DNA from: Denitrobaculum tricleocarpae | Lineage (GTDB): Bacteria; Pseudomonadota; Alphaproteobacteria; Kiloniellales; Kiloniellaceae | Length of the DNA: 64,000 nucleotides | Direction: 5' to 3' | Assembly (NCBI RefSeq): GCF_007004665.1 | Contig: NZ_ML660056.1 | Span: 248,001 to 312,000 of the forward strand | Program-made: the position numbers and the translations under genes | In this document: piece by piece, positions 47,487 to 56,598 of the stretch | Position numbering within the stretch: position 1 is the stretch's first letter | How the letters are laid out: the number at the start of each line of letters is the position of its first letter | The notes under the pieces: model-generated | Told to the model about the DNA's origin: nothing | What the model saw: the letters and a program-made list of their open reading frames with translations, nothing else | Database searches by the model: none

Positions 47487-49884
47487 CTTTGCTCATTAGA
47501 CTGACGTGTTGAGAGGCGTCCGGCTGAAACTTTCCCCCCCGATACCGGCCTTTCAGGCTTGTTTGCGTGCATGGCCCGAGCGAGAGCGGACTCGCCTCCG
47601 CTCTTAAATGAAATGCTTTGGCTGGGGGGCTGATAAGGTCATCGAGATCGAAACTGACGTAACTGCCTTCCCACGCAGACCCGAGGTCCAGGAAACGTTC
47701 TTGGAGCGAGCAGCATTGCAGCCAGTCTGGGACGCGTACCGTTTGGTCTTCCTCGTAGCGGCCACGTTTGCGATTCTGGATTTGTAAGTTGAGGTGGTCC
47801 TTTGGATTGAGCGATGCGTCCTGAATATCAAACGTCATCCTTTCCATCGTACTTTGCAGGAAGACGGCGGAGAAATCCTGGTCGGCATAGATACAGACGA
47901 TTCTTGAGGCGCGATGCTGGAACTCTCCGCGCAAGTCCGAGGCCATGACCGATATGACATGTGCGGGAAAGAAGACTGCGGAACCGTTCTTTCGGCGTAA
48001 ATACGGCGTTTTGCCCTGGAAGCCTGACAGAGGCCGCAGCAATTGACCCGTTAAGTTCAGAGGGCCGGCCGCAAAGTATTTGGTTTCGTTGTTTGTACTG
48101 GAGCCTGACGGTCGCTCCCAGGTCAGACCTGATAGCCACGCATCACCTTGAGTGGACGAAGAGTCGATGAATTCCCAGGGGCTCGGCGCTTTGGCGTCAA
48201 CATCCGGTAAGAGTATTTCGTTCGGTTGCGCGGTCTCCAGGGAGATGGACCCGCTGAAGTTAATCACGAGGAGATTTTTGCGCCACCGTCCGTTTGACCA
48301 TCCACCCAGGCATCTGACACCGCCCGTTGCGCCCTTGAATTGGTTTGTTTCAGGCCAGCAGGATAAACCGTCCGAAATCGCGAGGAGCAGGCGCCGCCAG
48401 AGTCCATAAGATGAAGGCCGGTTAAAGAAGAAAGGCACGAACATCGACGCGCTGGCTGTTTCCGCGCCACGTGCAACAGGAAGTGAGTAACAAACCTCCG
48501 CGTCCCGGTAAGTCAGTAACCACCAGGTCGGGCTTTCCAGAAAACGGGGCAAATGGGAGCGGGGAACGTCAGAAGCATCGCTCAGCGTCAGAGTTTGGCC
48601 TGTTTTACGATTGGCGAGCGTTGTGGAAGCCGGGTCGAAATACCAATCGCCGTAGCTCTGTCGTGCCGCGGACTCAATCTCAAGGGAGGCCAGGGTTTCA
48701 GGCTTGGCGGCATACACGGCTTCCTGCGGATAGCTCTGCAGGGTTTGCGCGCCAAGCAGCGATAGATTGGAGAAGATAGCCTCACGATCATGCCCTTCCG
48801 GGAAACTTCCAACCGAATACTCAAGGCGTAAATCAGGCAGAGTCCGGCCCGTCGCCGTGTCAGGTGTCAGGGTTGCGATCGCGCTAAAGCAGGCCAGTCG
48901 GATTCGGTTTTCAACCCATTCGGGCGGGGTTATCGTCTTTTGCTGATGAAAGTTCCGGGGATTATCCGCCTGTTTGATCTCGCCCGCCGCCGAACGATCC
49001 GACAAAAAGGCAAGTCCAAGACCGGCCTGACCCGCATACTTCGGACAAGAAATCTTGAGATTGAGTGCCTCGTTGCCGGGTAAGCGCTCGATTTGGATCG
49101 GATGCAAAAGACAGCTTTCATCGAGATACAGAAACGTCTGTGTCCGCTCACCTGGCCGCTGAGTTGAGTCGAGCACGGATGGTGCATAGGCCGCGTCTTG
49201 ACTTTCATCGGCGGGTGCCGGGACAAGCATCCGCGTTTCAGACTCGTCCATAAAAACCGGAAATCGGCTGATCAGGCTATGGGCCCGAAAATAAGCCTCT
49301 TCACTGACGTGACCCTGGAGTGCGGCTTCTTCCCAGAGCTTCACAACGCCAAGGCATTCCGGATCTTCATGCACCGGCCTAACTTGCCAGGGGCTTGGCG
49401 GTGCAAGTTCCAGCGGGGGAAGGTAAGCGGCGAGAATTTGCGGTTCGATCAAGTCGAGACCGAAGAGCTGCAGGCACTTTTGGGTGCGAAGGATCTGGCT
49501 GTTCCACTGCCAGGGGTACCAACCACCACGGGCCGCAATTTCAAAGGCGGCAGGGCGTATCAAGGTTTGGCTAAAGGAGAAATACTCCAAAGCGTCAATG
49601 GCAAAGCAATCAATGCGCAGCCACAAACCATAGGAAATCGATGCAAGCTGCGAGCGGTCATAGTCCAGAACCCAAATTGCGCCGCCGGCGCCCGGGGGAT
49701 ATACACGCTCCACCAGGATCGGGTGGGCGCAGTCCGGGTCCCTGTAGATAAAGCGCATCCACTGCCGCGTGGCTGAGCCTGGCGTGTCACCCCCGGTGCT
49801 CAGATGCCCGTCAAACTCCAGGGCCTGGCCTGTAACCGGGTTTCTGATGACACGGGCGTCGCCATCGAGTTGGAGATAAGCCAC
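47473..49884 (-). CDS. 803-residue protein of four tandem ~206-residue repeats, unknown family
   Basis: I do not recognise this family. A GTG at 49882-49884 is the first usable start; no ribosome-binding site is clear. Four similar units can be aligned by eye. Anchor segments are QWMRFIYRDPDCAHPILVER (41), RTQTFLYLDESCLLHPIQIE (247), PTWWLLTYRDAEVCYSLPVA (452) and ASRIVCIYADQDFSAVFLQS (659), a spacing of 205-207. Each is followed 40-75 residues later by a Trp/Leu-rich helix-like segment such as SYGLWLRIDCFAIDAL (84) and SYGLWRRLLLAISDGL (492). APPSPW (161) and KAPSPW (565) give a second register. No signal peptide or membrane helix is seen. It is divergent from the MoxR-metallopeptidase pair. 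Confidence 0.75.
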   Translation of the reverse strand: MAYLQLDGDARVIRNPVTGQALEFDGHLSTGGDTPGSATRQWMRFIYRDPDCAHPILVERVYPPGAGGAIWVLDYDRSQLASISYGLWLRIDCFAIDALEYFSFSQTLIRPAAFEIAARGGWYPWQWNSQILRTQKCLQLFGLDLIEPQILAAYLPPLELAPPSPWQVRPVHEDPECLGVVKLWEEAALQGHVSEEAYFRAHSLISRFPVFMDESETRMLVPAPADESQDAAYAPSVLDSTQRPGERTQTFLYLDESCLLHPIQIERLPGNEALNLKISCPKYAGQAGLGLAFLSDRSAAGEIKQADNPRNFHQQKTITPPEWVENRIRLACFSAIATLTPDTATGRTLPDLRLEYSVGSFPEGHDREAIFSNLSLLGAQTLQSYPQEAVYAAKPETLASLEIESAARQSYGDWYFDPASTTLANRKTGQTLTLSDASDVPRSHLPRFLESPTWWLLTYRDAEVCYSLPVARGAETASASMFVPFFFNRPSSYGLWRRLLLAISDGLSCWPETNQFKGATGGVRCLGGWSNGRWRKNLLVINFSGSISLETAQPNEILLPDVDAKAPSPWEFIDSSSTQGDAWLSGLTWERPSGSSTNNETKYFAAGPLNLTGQLLRPLSGFQGKTPYLRRKNGSAVFFPAHVISVMASDLRGEFQHRASRIVCIYADQDFSAVFLQSTMERMTFDIQDASLNPKDHLNLQIQNRKRGRYEEDQTVRVPDWLQCCSLQERFLDLGSAWEGSYVSFDLDDLISPPAKAFHLRAEASPLSLGPCTQTSLKGRYRGGKFQPDASQHVSLMSKDALR

Positions 49885-50326
49885 AAAAATGTTCGAGATT
49901 TTACCGGCTTTCCAGTTGCTGAAGAATTCACCTCAGTTGCAAATATGATGCCTGGAAATTAACGGATGGTTGCAGTCCGTGGTACAAGGCCGAGGCGCTG
50001 CTGGGTTTTGGCGCTCGGGTCTTCGTAAAGCGTTCTGATAACGCATCACGGCCGTCAGTCTAACTGACTGTTAAACAAAGATTAAATATCCTAATCATTA
50101 AAGATTAATTAAAGATTTCATCTAAAGATCTATCTCGGGTAGCAGGAACGGGAAGCGAATTGCCTACTTTTATGCGTATGGCAGTTGAAGACTTCCGGAC
50201 TGCTCATCCCTTGCGCAAAGCGCGCCCCCGTCCCAGCAAGGCCGGGTCTTCTCCATCGAGGCGGTTGGAGAGGATCGAAGGCCGGGGCGGAGGAATTCGT
50301 AATAAGAATGAGGGGAATACAGTGAG
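49885..50326. other. AT-rich divergent intergenic region with AAAGAT repeats
   Basis: The 442 bp between the four-repeat gene and the MoxR-type gene hold no supported gene. AAAGAT occurs four times between 50077 and 50130, within a stretch much richer in A/T than its surroundings. It probably carries divergent promoters and a regulator site. Confidence 0.5.
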
Positions 50327-51391
50327 ATGGAAGCTGCAAAATCGCTCACGCCGGGAGAACTCTCCCAGTTTCTGCGCAGGGTCGCGCCTGTGCGTCCGGT
50401 CTTCATCTGGGGACCGCCCGGAATCGGGAAATCGGCACTTGTAGAGGATTTTGCCCGCTCGGCCGGGATGGAGTGCCTCTTGCTGCGCGGAACTCAACTG
50501 GCGCAAGAAGACATTGTCGGTGTGCCAAGGGTCGAAGCCGGGGTTCTGCGCTTTTCACCTCCCGCAGCGATCGCCCGCAAGGAGCCCTACTGTCTCTATC
50601 TGGACGAGCTGAACGCGGCGTCGCAAGAGGTTCAGAGGGCGTTTCAGCGGCTGATCAACAGCCGCCGGATCGGCGAGTTCACTCTTCCGGAAGGTTCGGT
50701 CGTCATCGGGGCAGGGTATCGTGGCAAGAAGGCGGGCGAGGCCGCGCCTTTGGCCTCTGACCTCATCAACCGCATGGCCCACGTGCAATTGCAGGCCAAC
50801 GCCAAGAGTTGGCTCGACTGGGCCGAGGGCGCCGGCATCCATCCTCTGGTAAAAGACTACATCCGCTTACGCTCCGATCATCTCTGGTCGAATCCGTCAC
50901 TGGATGAAGAGCCTTTTTCCAGTCCCCGCGCCTGGCACATCCTCTCCGATGCGCTCAAGTCTTACGGCAACGAGGGCCTGAATGAAGCGGTCGTAGAAAC
51001 CCTGGCATCGGGCCTTATCAAGCCACCTCATGCGCGTCAGTTCTCAGCCTTCAACAGGCAACAGCTGCGATCATGGGATTTGACTTCAATGTTCCGGGGC
51101 GAGACGGGTTGGCCCGACGCGCCGGAAGAGCGCGATATCCTCTTTTTCCTGGTCGAATCCTTCCGCGCGCGCTTGATCCGCGAATTGCCGCGTGACGGCA
51201 TCGCTCTGGGACAGGAGACCAGGGCCTTCACGGAGTCCGCCAAGCGTCTCTTCCTGCAGCTCTCGGCCATCTCCCTGGAGTTGGCGCAGCTGGTGGTGGC
51301 GAGAGGAGAGGACGGGAGAGTTTTGCCGGATTGGTTTTTGCTCGAGTTGGCGCGGGATCTTCCTCGCCTTGTGACCGCGAAGGCGTCCTGA
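50327..51391 (+). CDS. MoxR-type AAA+ ATPase
   Basis: The 354-residue product has a Walker A GPPGIGKSALV (residues 29-39), a Walker B CLYLDELNAASQEVQ near residue 88, and the MoxR-type AAA_5 arrangement with LINSRRIGEFTLPEGSVVIG and sensor/arginine region DLINRMAHV near residue 147. The C-terminal 150 residues are helical. MoxR ATPases act as chaperones for partner proteins, often VWA or metal-related proteins encoded next door. Here the metallopeptidase gene starts 3 bp after its stop, so the two are coupled. The start lacks a strong ribosome-binding site (GAGGGG lies 12 nt away). Confidence 0.88.
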   Translation: MEAAKSLTPGELSQFLRRVAPVRPVFIWGPPGIGKSALVEDFARSAGMECLLLRGTQLAQEDIVGVPRVEAGVLRFSPPAAIARKEPYCLYLDELNAASQEVQRAFQRLINSRRIGEFTLPEGSVVIGAGYRGKKAGEAAPLASDLINRMAHVQLQANAKSWLDWAEGAGIHPLVKDYIRLRSDHLWSNPSLDEEPFSSPRAWHILSDALKSYGNEGLNEAVVETLASGLIKPPHARQFSAFNRQQLRSWDLTSMFRGETGWPDAPEERDILFFLVESFRARLIRELPRDGIALGQETRAFTESAKRLFLQLSAISLELAQLVVARGEDGRVLPDWFLLELARDLPRLVTAKAS

Positions 51392-51394
51392 CGC

Positions 51395-52714
51395 ATGGAG
51401 CTCTCTGGAACTCTTGGCAAAAACCAGAATGCAATCCGTGACGGCTACGCCCTTGCCGCCCGGCACCCCTTGATCTCGCCGCTTCCGGAAGTCGCGATTT
51501 CCTCCCGAGGCCTCGCGTTTCACCTTCACGCAAAGAGCTGGTTCTCGATCTGCGCAGAGGTGTCTTCGCCAGAACACCGAGCGGCGCACCGCCGCGGCGA
51601 ACGGGAACCCACGGTCACCGTCTGGCCCAATTTGCGTCGCCGGGCAAGTGCCGGGGAGTGGGCATACGTCTTCGCCCGCTTGCGTCTGCATATTGCTCTG
51701 AACCATCTGGATCCAAGTCAGACCGATCTCAGCTGGCACATGGCGGCCTGGTGCCGGGCTGAACAATTGCTTACGCATGCGGGGGTCGGGCAAAGACCGA
51801 AGGAAATAACCCGGGTTCCCGTCGACCTTCCCTGCGGCAGCGAGTCGGAGCTGGCTGCGCATCTGAACGAACAGCCTCTTCGGCCCGAGATCGCAGGCCT
51901 CAGTCTGGGCGTCGCCGGACAGAGGTTCTGGCATTTTGCGTCAAAATTCGAGATCTCCGGTGGGCTTCGCGCGCAACGCGCGTCCGCGCTGGCTCAAGGC
52001 ATTCGTACCGCCGTTGCCCAGGCCGTCCGTGCTTCGGCCGGACTTTCCAACGCCTCCGAGTCCAGCTGTCCGTCGGTCACGGCGGTGACCCGTGCAAGGG
52101 ACTGGATCGTCGCCGAATACCCTTTACTTGCGGCGCTGGCAGCCTCTTTCACCCTGATCGAAGACGAACTGATCTGCACGGAAATGTCGATCCCGGTCGC
52201 TGCCGTCTGCGACGAGGCACGAGAGGTTTACGTCAACCCCCGCGCCGGTTTGAGCGAAGCGGAAGCGCGTTTCGTTCTGGCCCACGAGTTCCTGCACGTT
52301 GGGCTGCGCCACAGTATCCGGCAGCAGGATCGCGATCCCTGGCTGTGGAACGTTGCCTGCGACTTCATCATCAACGCCTGGCTGCTCGAGATGAAGCTGG
52401 GAGAGCCGCCCGCCGGGATCGGTTTTCTCCATGATTCTGAGCTAAAAGACTGTTCCGCCGAAGAAATCTATGAACGGATTACTTCAAACCTGGGATTGCT
52501 GCAGAAGCTTGCAGACGCGCGCGCGATCGGCACGATGAACGGTGACGGCTGCGACATTCTCAAAGCCCCGCGGACTGGTGAGGGATCGTCCGGGGGCGGA
52601 CTCGATCTTGATGGGTTCTATCGCCGGTCTCTGCAGGAGGGGATGAGCCGCCATCAGGATCTGGGGCAAGATCCCTTGCCGTTCACTTTTGTGAAGGACG
52701 CGCAGTCGTTATGA
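51395..52714 (+). CDS. Putative zinc metallopeptidase of the DUF2201 N-terminal type, C-terminal VWA-like part missing
   Basis: The 439-residue product carries HExxH in VLAHEFLHVGLRHSIRQQDR (about residue 291), followed by WLWNVACDFIINAWL and CSAEEIYERI, the signature of the putative metallopeptidase domain usually fused to a VWA-like DUF2201 domain. The usual sequence after the LDGFYRRSLQEGMSRHQDLG segment is replaced by 14 unrelated residues and a stop, so the VWA-like part is absent. The first 200 residues are unassigned. The pairing with a MoxR ATPase is known for this family. A convergent racemase gene starts 76 bp later. Confidence 0.78.
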   Translation: MELSGTLGKNQNAIRDGYALAARHPLISPLPEVAISSRGLAFHLHAKSWFSICAEVSSPEHRAAHRRGEREPTVTVWPNLRRRASAGEWAYVFARLRLHIALNHLDPSQTDLSWHMAAWCRAEQLLTHAGVGQRPKEITRVPVDLPCGSESELAAHLNEQPLRPEIAGLSLGVAGQRFWHFASKFEISGGLRAQRASALAQGIRTAVAQAVRASAGLSNASESSCPSVTAVTRARDWIVAEYPLLAALAASFTLIEDELICTEMSIPVAAVCDEAREVYVNPRAGLSEAEARFVLAHEFLHVGLRHSIRQQDRDPWLWNVACDFIINAWLLEMKLGEPPAGIGFLHDSELKDCSAEEIYERITSNLGLLQKLADARAIGTMNGDGCDILKAPRTGEGSSGGGLDLDGFYRRSLQEGMSRHQDLGQDPLPFTFVKDAQSL

Positions 52715-52790
52715 GAGCCGTTCCATCTTCGTGTGACGCCTGGATCCCGCGTGATAGGTCCAGATGATGAGCCCGGATGATCAGGTAGAA

Positions 52791-53483
52791 TCACGTGAGT
52801 GCAAACTCGATCGCCGCGCGGGCGTGGAGTTCGGTGGTGTCGAAGGCCGGGATATCGAAATCCTCGGGCGAGACCAGCAGGCCAACTTCGGTGCAGCCGA
52901 AGATCACGCTGTCGGCGCCTGCTTGGCGCGCACGCTCGACGACCTCCAGGTAATCGGCCTTGGAGGCAGGTGAGACAATACCCCGGCAAAGCTCGTCGTA
53001 GATCACGTCGTGAACGAGCGTGCGGTCTTCGTCGCCGGGCACCTGTGCGGTAATGCCGTGTTTATCGGCCAGCCGTCCCTTGTAGAAGTCCTGCTCCATG
53101 GTATAGCGCGTGGCCAGCAGGAGAGGGTGCTCCACTTTCGCTGCTTTCAGAGCAGTGGCCGTGGTATCCGCAATGTGAATCAAGGGGATATCGACAGCGG
53201 CCTGTACCTCTTCCGCCATTTTGTGCATGGTGTTGGTGCAGATCAGCACGCAGTCAGCGCCGCCCTTCTCGATGCTCCGCGCGGCATCGGTCATGCGTGT
53301 GGTGGCCCGGCCCCAGTCGCCGGCGGCCTGCAGGGCTTCGATCTCACCGAAATCGAAGGACCACATGAGGATCTGGGCGGAATGCAACCCGCCAAGCGCC
53401 TCACGGGCCAGACGGTTGAGAAGCTGATAATAGATGACCGTGCTTTCCCAGCTCATGCCGCCGATCAGTCCGATGGTTTTCAT
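52791..53483 (-). CDS. Aspartate/glutamate racemase family protein
   Basis: Cofactor-independent two-cysteine racemase. The 230-residue product has the N-terminal MKTIGLIGGMSWESTVIYY, catalytic Cys82 in ICTNTMH and Cys197 in IFGCTEVGLL. The GMSWEST start is typical of the YgeA/aspartate-racemase subgroup. Both catalytic cysteines are intact, so it is probably active; amino-acid specificity is unknown. It lies 44 bp downstream of mazG on the same strand and is likely co-transcribed. Confidence 0.93.
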   Translation of the reverse strand: MKTIGLIGGMSWESTVIYYQLLNRLAREALGGLHSAQILMWSFDFGEIEALQAAGDWGRATTRMTDAARSIEKGGADCVLICTNTMHKMAEEVQAAVDIPLIHIADTTATALKAAKVEHPLLLATRYTMEQDFYKGRLADKHGITAQVPGDEDRTLVHDVIYDELCRGIVSPASKADYLEVVERARQAGADSVIFGCTEVGLLVSPEDFDIPAFDTTELHARAAIEFALT

Positions 53484-53527
53484 AGGTGGATCCGGTTCAG
53501 GGAGAGTGAGGAGGTATCGACGAAGGC

Positions 53528-54358
53528 TCAGCTTCGCTCGGTTTGCTTGGCCTGCTGCCAGTGGCGTTCCATGACCTCGAGCGGCGCGTCAGCCGGCGCG
53601 ACGCCCTCTTCGGCCAGTCGTTGCTCGACCCAGCGAAACCGGCGTTCGAACTTGGCATTGGTGCCGCGCAGAGCCGCTTCCGGGTCTATCTTCAGATGCC
53701 GGGCCAGATTGGCCAGGGCAAAGAGCGTGTCGCCGAACTCATCGGCCAGACGGGCCTGCCGGGTGGTTTTAGCATCAGGATCCGAGCTCTCCACGACACT
53801 TTCCATAACTTCGCGCAGTTCGCCGATTTCCTCCGTGATCTTATCGAGGACCTGCAGGGCTTCCGGCCAGTCGAACCCAACCCGGGCAGCGCGTTTTTGC
53901 AGTTTCATCGCCCGGGTCAGCCCGGGCAGCCCAACGGTCACACCCTCAAGCGCGCTGACCGGAGCGCCGTTGGCTTTCGCGCGGCGCTCTTCAGCTTTCT
54001 GCGTCTCCCAGGACGCCGTCTGCGTCGCGGCATCGCGTTCCTGCTCGTCGCCGAAAACATGGGGATGGCGGCGAATCATCTTGTAGCTGATGGCCGCGAT
54101 CACATCGTCGAAATCGAACGACTTCTGCTCTTCGGCCATGCGGGCATGGAACACCACCTGCAGCAGCAGGTCTCCCAGCTCGTCTTTCAAAGCCTCCAGG
54201 TCGCCTTGCTCGATAGCTTCAGCAACTTCGTAAGCTTCTTCAATAGTGTAAGGGGCAATGGACGCAAAAGTCTGCTCGATGTCCCAGGGGCAACCGTCAT
54301 CGCGGTCCCGCAGGCGGGCCATGATTTCGAGCAAGCCCTCTATCTTGTGGGAGTTCAT
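53528..54358 (-). CDS. mazG: Nucleoside triphosphate pyrophosphohydrolase MazG
   Basis: Hydrolyses NTPs to NMPs for nucleotide-pool cleaning. The ATG at 54356-54358 (MNSHKIEGLLEIMARLRD) is chosen since GAGAG lies just upstream; a longer frame starts at 54388. The 276-residue product has two MazG units: CPWDIEQTFASIAPYTIEEA with EALKDELGDLLLQVVFHARM, and a second with DEFGDTLFALANLARHL. The length fits full-size E. coli-type MazG. The racemase gene follows. Confidence 0.95.
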   Translation of the reverse strand: MNSHKIEGLLEIMARLRDRDDGCPWDIEQTFASIAPYTIEEAYEVAEAIEQGDLEALKDELGDLLLQVVFHARMAEEQKSFDFDDVIAAISYKMIRRHPHVFGDEQERDAATQTASWETQKAEERRAKANGAPVSALEGVTVGLPGLTRAMKLQKRAARVGFDWPEALQVLDKITEEIGELREVMESVVESSDPDAKTTRQARLADEFGDTLFALANLARHLKIDPEAALRGTNAKFERRFRWVEQRLAEEGVAPADAPLEVMERHWQQAKQTERS

Positions 54359-54627
54359 GATCTCTCTGCTCAATTGGTTGCCGAGCATATCCCAATTCAG
54401 GACGAGAGCAAGAGCCTCGAGCTAAGGATAAATTTTATGGGAGCGCTGTCGAAAGAGCGCTGGCCCGCGGGATGTAAAGGCCTGTTTCAGAGGGCAGGGG
54501 CACGCAAACCACGAAGGACACTGTCTCGGTTTGCGATGCCTTACGTCTTCACCCCCGCATCCGGATCGGGTTGGGCCTTCCCGGATAAGTCAGAAATGCC
54601 GAGACACAATCCTCCCGGCACACTGAT

Positions 54628-54647
54628 CGGACCAAACGGTCCGTTTT
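54628..54647. terminator. Small hairpin with T run near the first XRE gene end
   Basis: CGGACC (54628-54633) and GGTCCG (54638-54643) form a 6-bp stem with a 4-nt loop followed by TTTT on the plus strand. It ends beside the stop of the minus-strand XRE gene. Confidence 0.4.
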
Positions 54648-55029
54648 ACACCGTCTCGGTCGTCCCCAGAGCGCGGATCAAACCTGAAATGCTGCGCCTG
54701 ATGCTGTCCGACGGAATTGCATTGAACTGTCTTACCAAGCGAACCGATTCCATGGAATTGGTCTGTTCGTTTGCCGACTTTGCTTCCTGAGAAGCGTCTT
54801 GTTCGTAGCCGGCAAAGAAATAGGTAATGCTCGTATCAAGGACATCGGCAAGCTGGTAAAGCCGTCCGGCGCTGATGCGATTCGTGCCGTGCTCATATTT
54901 CTGCAACTGCTGGAATGAAATTCCAATCAGGCGCGCGACCTGTTGTTGTGTCAGTCCAACTTCGATGCGACGTGCGTGTATTCTGCGTGCGACGTGCGCA
55001 TTTATCGATTTCTGTACGTCTGGCGACAT
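54646..55029 (-). CDS. XRE-family transcriptional regulator
   Basis: The ATG at 55027-55029 (MSPDVQKSINAHVARRIHAR) is preferred over the TTG at 55053, with GGAAG just upstream. The 127-residue product has a Cro/C1-type HTH (about residues 13-67: RRIEVGLTQQQVARLIGISF then QQLQKYEHGTNRISAGRLYQ) and a C-terminal part of about 55 residues ending IRALGTTETV. This arrangement is common in alphaproteobacterial housekeeping XRE regulators. The target is unknown. A second XRE gene lies upstream on the same strand. Confidence 0.9.
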   Translation of the reverse strand: MSPDVQKSINAHVARRIHARRIEVGLTQQQVARLIGISFQQLQKYEHGTNRISAGRLYQLADVLDTSITYFFAGYEQDASQEAKSANEQTNSMESVRLVRQFNAIPSDSIRRSISGLIRALGTTETV

Positions 55030-55315
55030 ATCTTCCACCTGTTTTTGTGCCAATAAAACGATCTTTTCTTTTTTTGTTTTGCGTCTTTGATGCCGTGATT
55101 CACTCTTACTTTGTCAGATGGCACGAACCTATTGGTTGTTATTTTTATTCAAAAGTCTCACACTCACACCGGATCGCAAATTAGGTAGTATACTTACGCA
55201 TTATGGGATTCTCCGCAATGCGTATAGCTTCTTCAAAGTCTGAGATTTCCATTCTTTTTCCGACTATTGAGCCAAAAACTTAATTAGCATCAATATGGTT
55301 AATCTCGTCATGAAC

Positions 55316-55627
55316 TTACTTAATAGTGTCGCCTGTTGAGGTGACACTCTTCTCAGATCTTGCAACCTTGACGGTCTCTTCCGCCATTATCTCTTCGTTG
55401 TAGCCTTCGAAGAAAAACGTCACGGGCACACCAACAACTTGTGCTGCTTCATAGAGGCTCAGGGCACCGATCGATTCTTCTCCACACTCGATTTGCTCAA
55501 GTTTTTTCACGGGCAGGCTGAGTGCTCCTGCGAGCTCCTCAGCGCTCATGTTGTTCTCTTCTCGTTGCTGCCGCAGACGCTGTCCAACGAAGGTGTCCAC
55601 CGCTCGACTCGATCTTCGACTTTTCAT
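55316..55627 (-). CDS. Second XRE-family transcriptional regulator
   Basis: The 103-residue product has an HTH over about residues 14-68 (GQRLRQQREENNMSAEELAG, then ALSLPVKKLEQIECGEESIG) followed by VGVPVTFFFEGYNEEI, like the YxFAGYE segment in the neighbouring XRE protein. GAGGA 7 nt upstream supports the ATG. The two regulators share layout and a similar post-HTH segment, suggesting an old duplication. The 286 bp between them is unusually AT-rich and probably carries the promoter of the first. Confidence 0.88.
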   Translation of the reverse strand: MKSRRSSRAVDTFVGQRLRQQREENNMSAEELAGALSLPVKKLEQIECGEESIGALSLYEAAQVVGVPVTFFFEGYNEEIMAEETVKVARSEKSVTSTGDTIK

Positions 55628-56254
55628 GCCTGCCGTCCTCCTGATGAGAGAGCTTTTTCGTTTATTGTTCGAAACACTCGCTGCGCCTCTAACAACACGC
55701 CGGGCTTCTCATGGCCGGTATTTGTTTCTCAATTCACCTTCTGCGATGGCATCGGCGACGCTGGATTCATTTTTCCTCAAATGCCCTGCGAGCATCAATT
55801 TGGGGATTCTACTTATACGCGCGCATATGTTTTCCGGGGTGAGGAGGGCGCTCGCGTGGCGAGCGCTATGACCGGTGAGTGGATCGATAGACTGTCAAGG
55901 CGCGGCCAGATCACGTTTCGCCAGCCGGAAACCGGGAAAAATTGCTCAACTGGCCGCGCTCTTGTTCTGTTTTTTGCGGACCGCATTGATCTGGATCATG
56001 GAAGACAATTTTCTCTACCGCTTAGATCCCGCCGATGCTTCACCTTTGTTCTGGAGGCGGCCCTGCAGGCAAAAGTCCTGCAACTGCAAATCATTCTTGA
56101 CAGAAACAGGGGAAGCGGCGTTAGCTGGGGTGAGCTTTTTGGGGCAACGCCTTAGAAGGCATTCCTGTGTGCCAGCTGCTTTACGTGCTGGCTGAGGTGG
56201 GTTTTATATAACGCCAGACGTTTTGTTTTAGCGAATTGAGGATAGGGCGAGACC
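55628..56254. other. 627-bp region without a supported gene
   Basis: Open frames here lack ribosome-binding sites or family features. The only clear structure is an inverted repeat GCCAGC-N10-GCTGGC at 56171-56192, a possible terminator without a T run. Confidence 0.45.
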
Positions 56255-56458
56255 ATGTGCCTTTGTCGGGTTGCGACGACCAAAGCTTACGATGAACTCC
56301 GCAGACTGGGCGAAAAAGAGGGTGATGCCTACGATGCCGCGGTCCGTATCTACCGCCATCATCACCCGGAGCACCCGCGCATTCAGGCCTATCAGATTGT
56401 TGCTGACTGGCTTGAGCATCACGAAGCGGCGCATCACGAGCAGAGCGCTTCTGCCTGA
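56255..56458 (+). CDS. Small His-rich conserved-looking protein, unknown function
   Basis: The 67-residue product (MCLCRVATTKAYDELRRLGE) has the central motif AVRIYRHHHPEHPRIQAYQI and ends in WLEHHEAAHHEQSASA. The layout, a helix with AYDAAVRIYRHHHP and a later VADWLE, looks like a small helical protein rather than random translation. AGGATAGGG about 9 nt upstream could be the ribosome-binding site. I do not recognise a named family. It stands alone between the XRE region and the convergent GNAT gene. Confidence 0.55.
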   Translation: MCLCRVATTKAYDELRRLGEKEGDAYDAAVRIYRHHHPEHPRIQAYQIVADWLEHHEAAHHEQSASA

Positions 56459-56598
56459 GCTCTGGCTGCGAACGCTTCCTCGCGCAGGAGCCGTGCCGGT
56501 CGCGGCTGCGAGGCTGTGGCGTGACAGGCAAAGATCCAGAGAGAGTCCGGCGTAGGGCGGCTCGGGCAAAGGCCCGGGCAGGATGGTGTTTTTGTGGC

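Noticed and set aside
55875..56195. A 106-codon plus-strand frame in the gap after the second XRE gene
   Set aside because: Composition and lack of a ribosome-binding site or motif do not support a gene.
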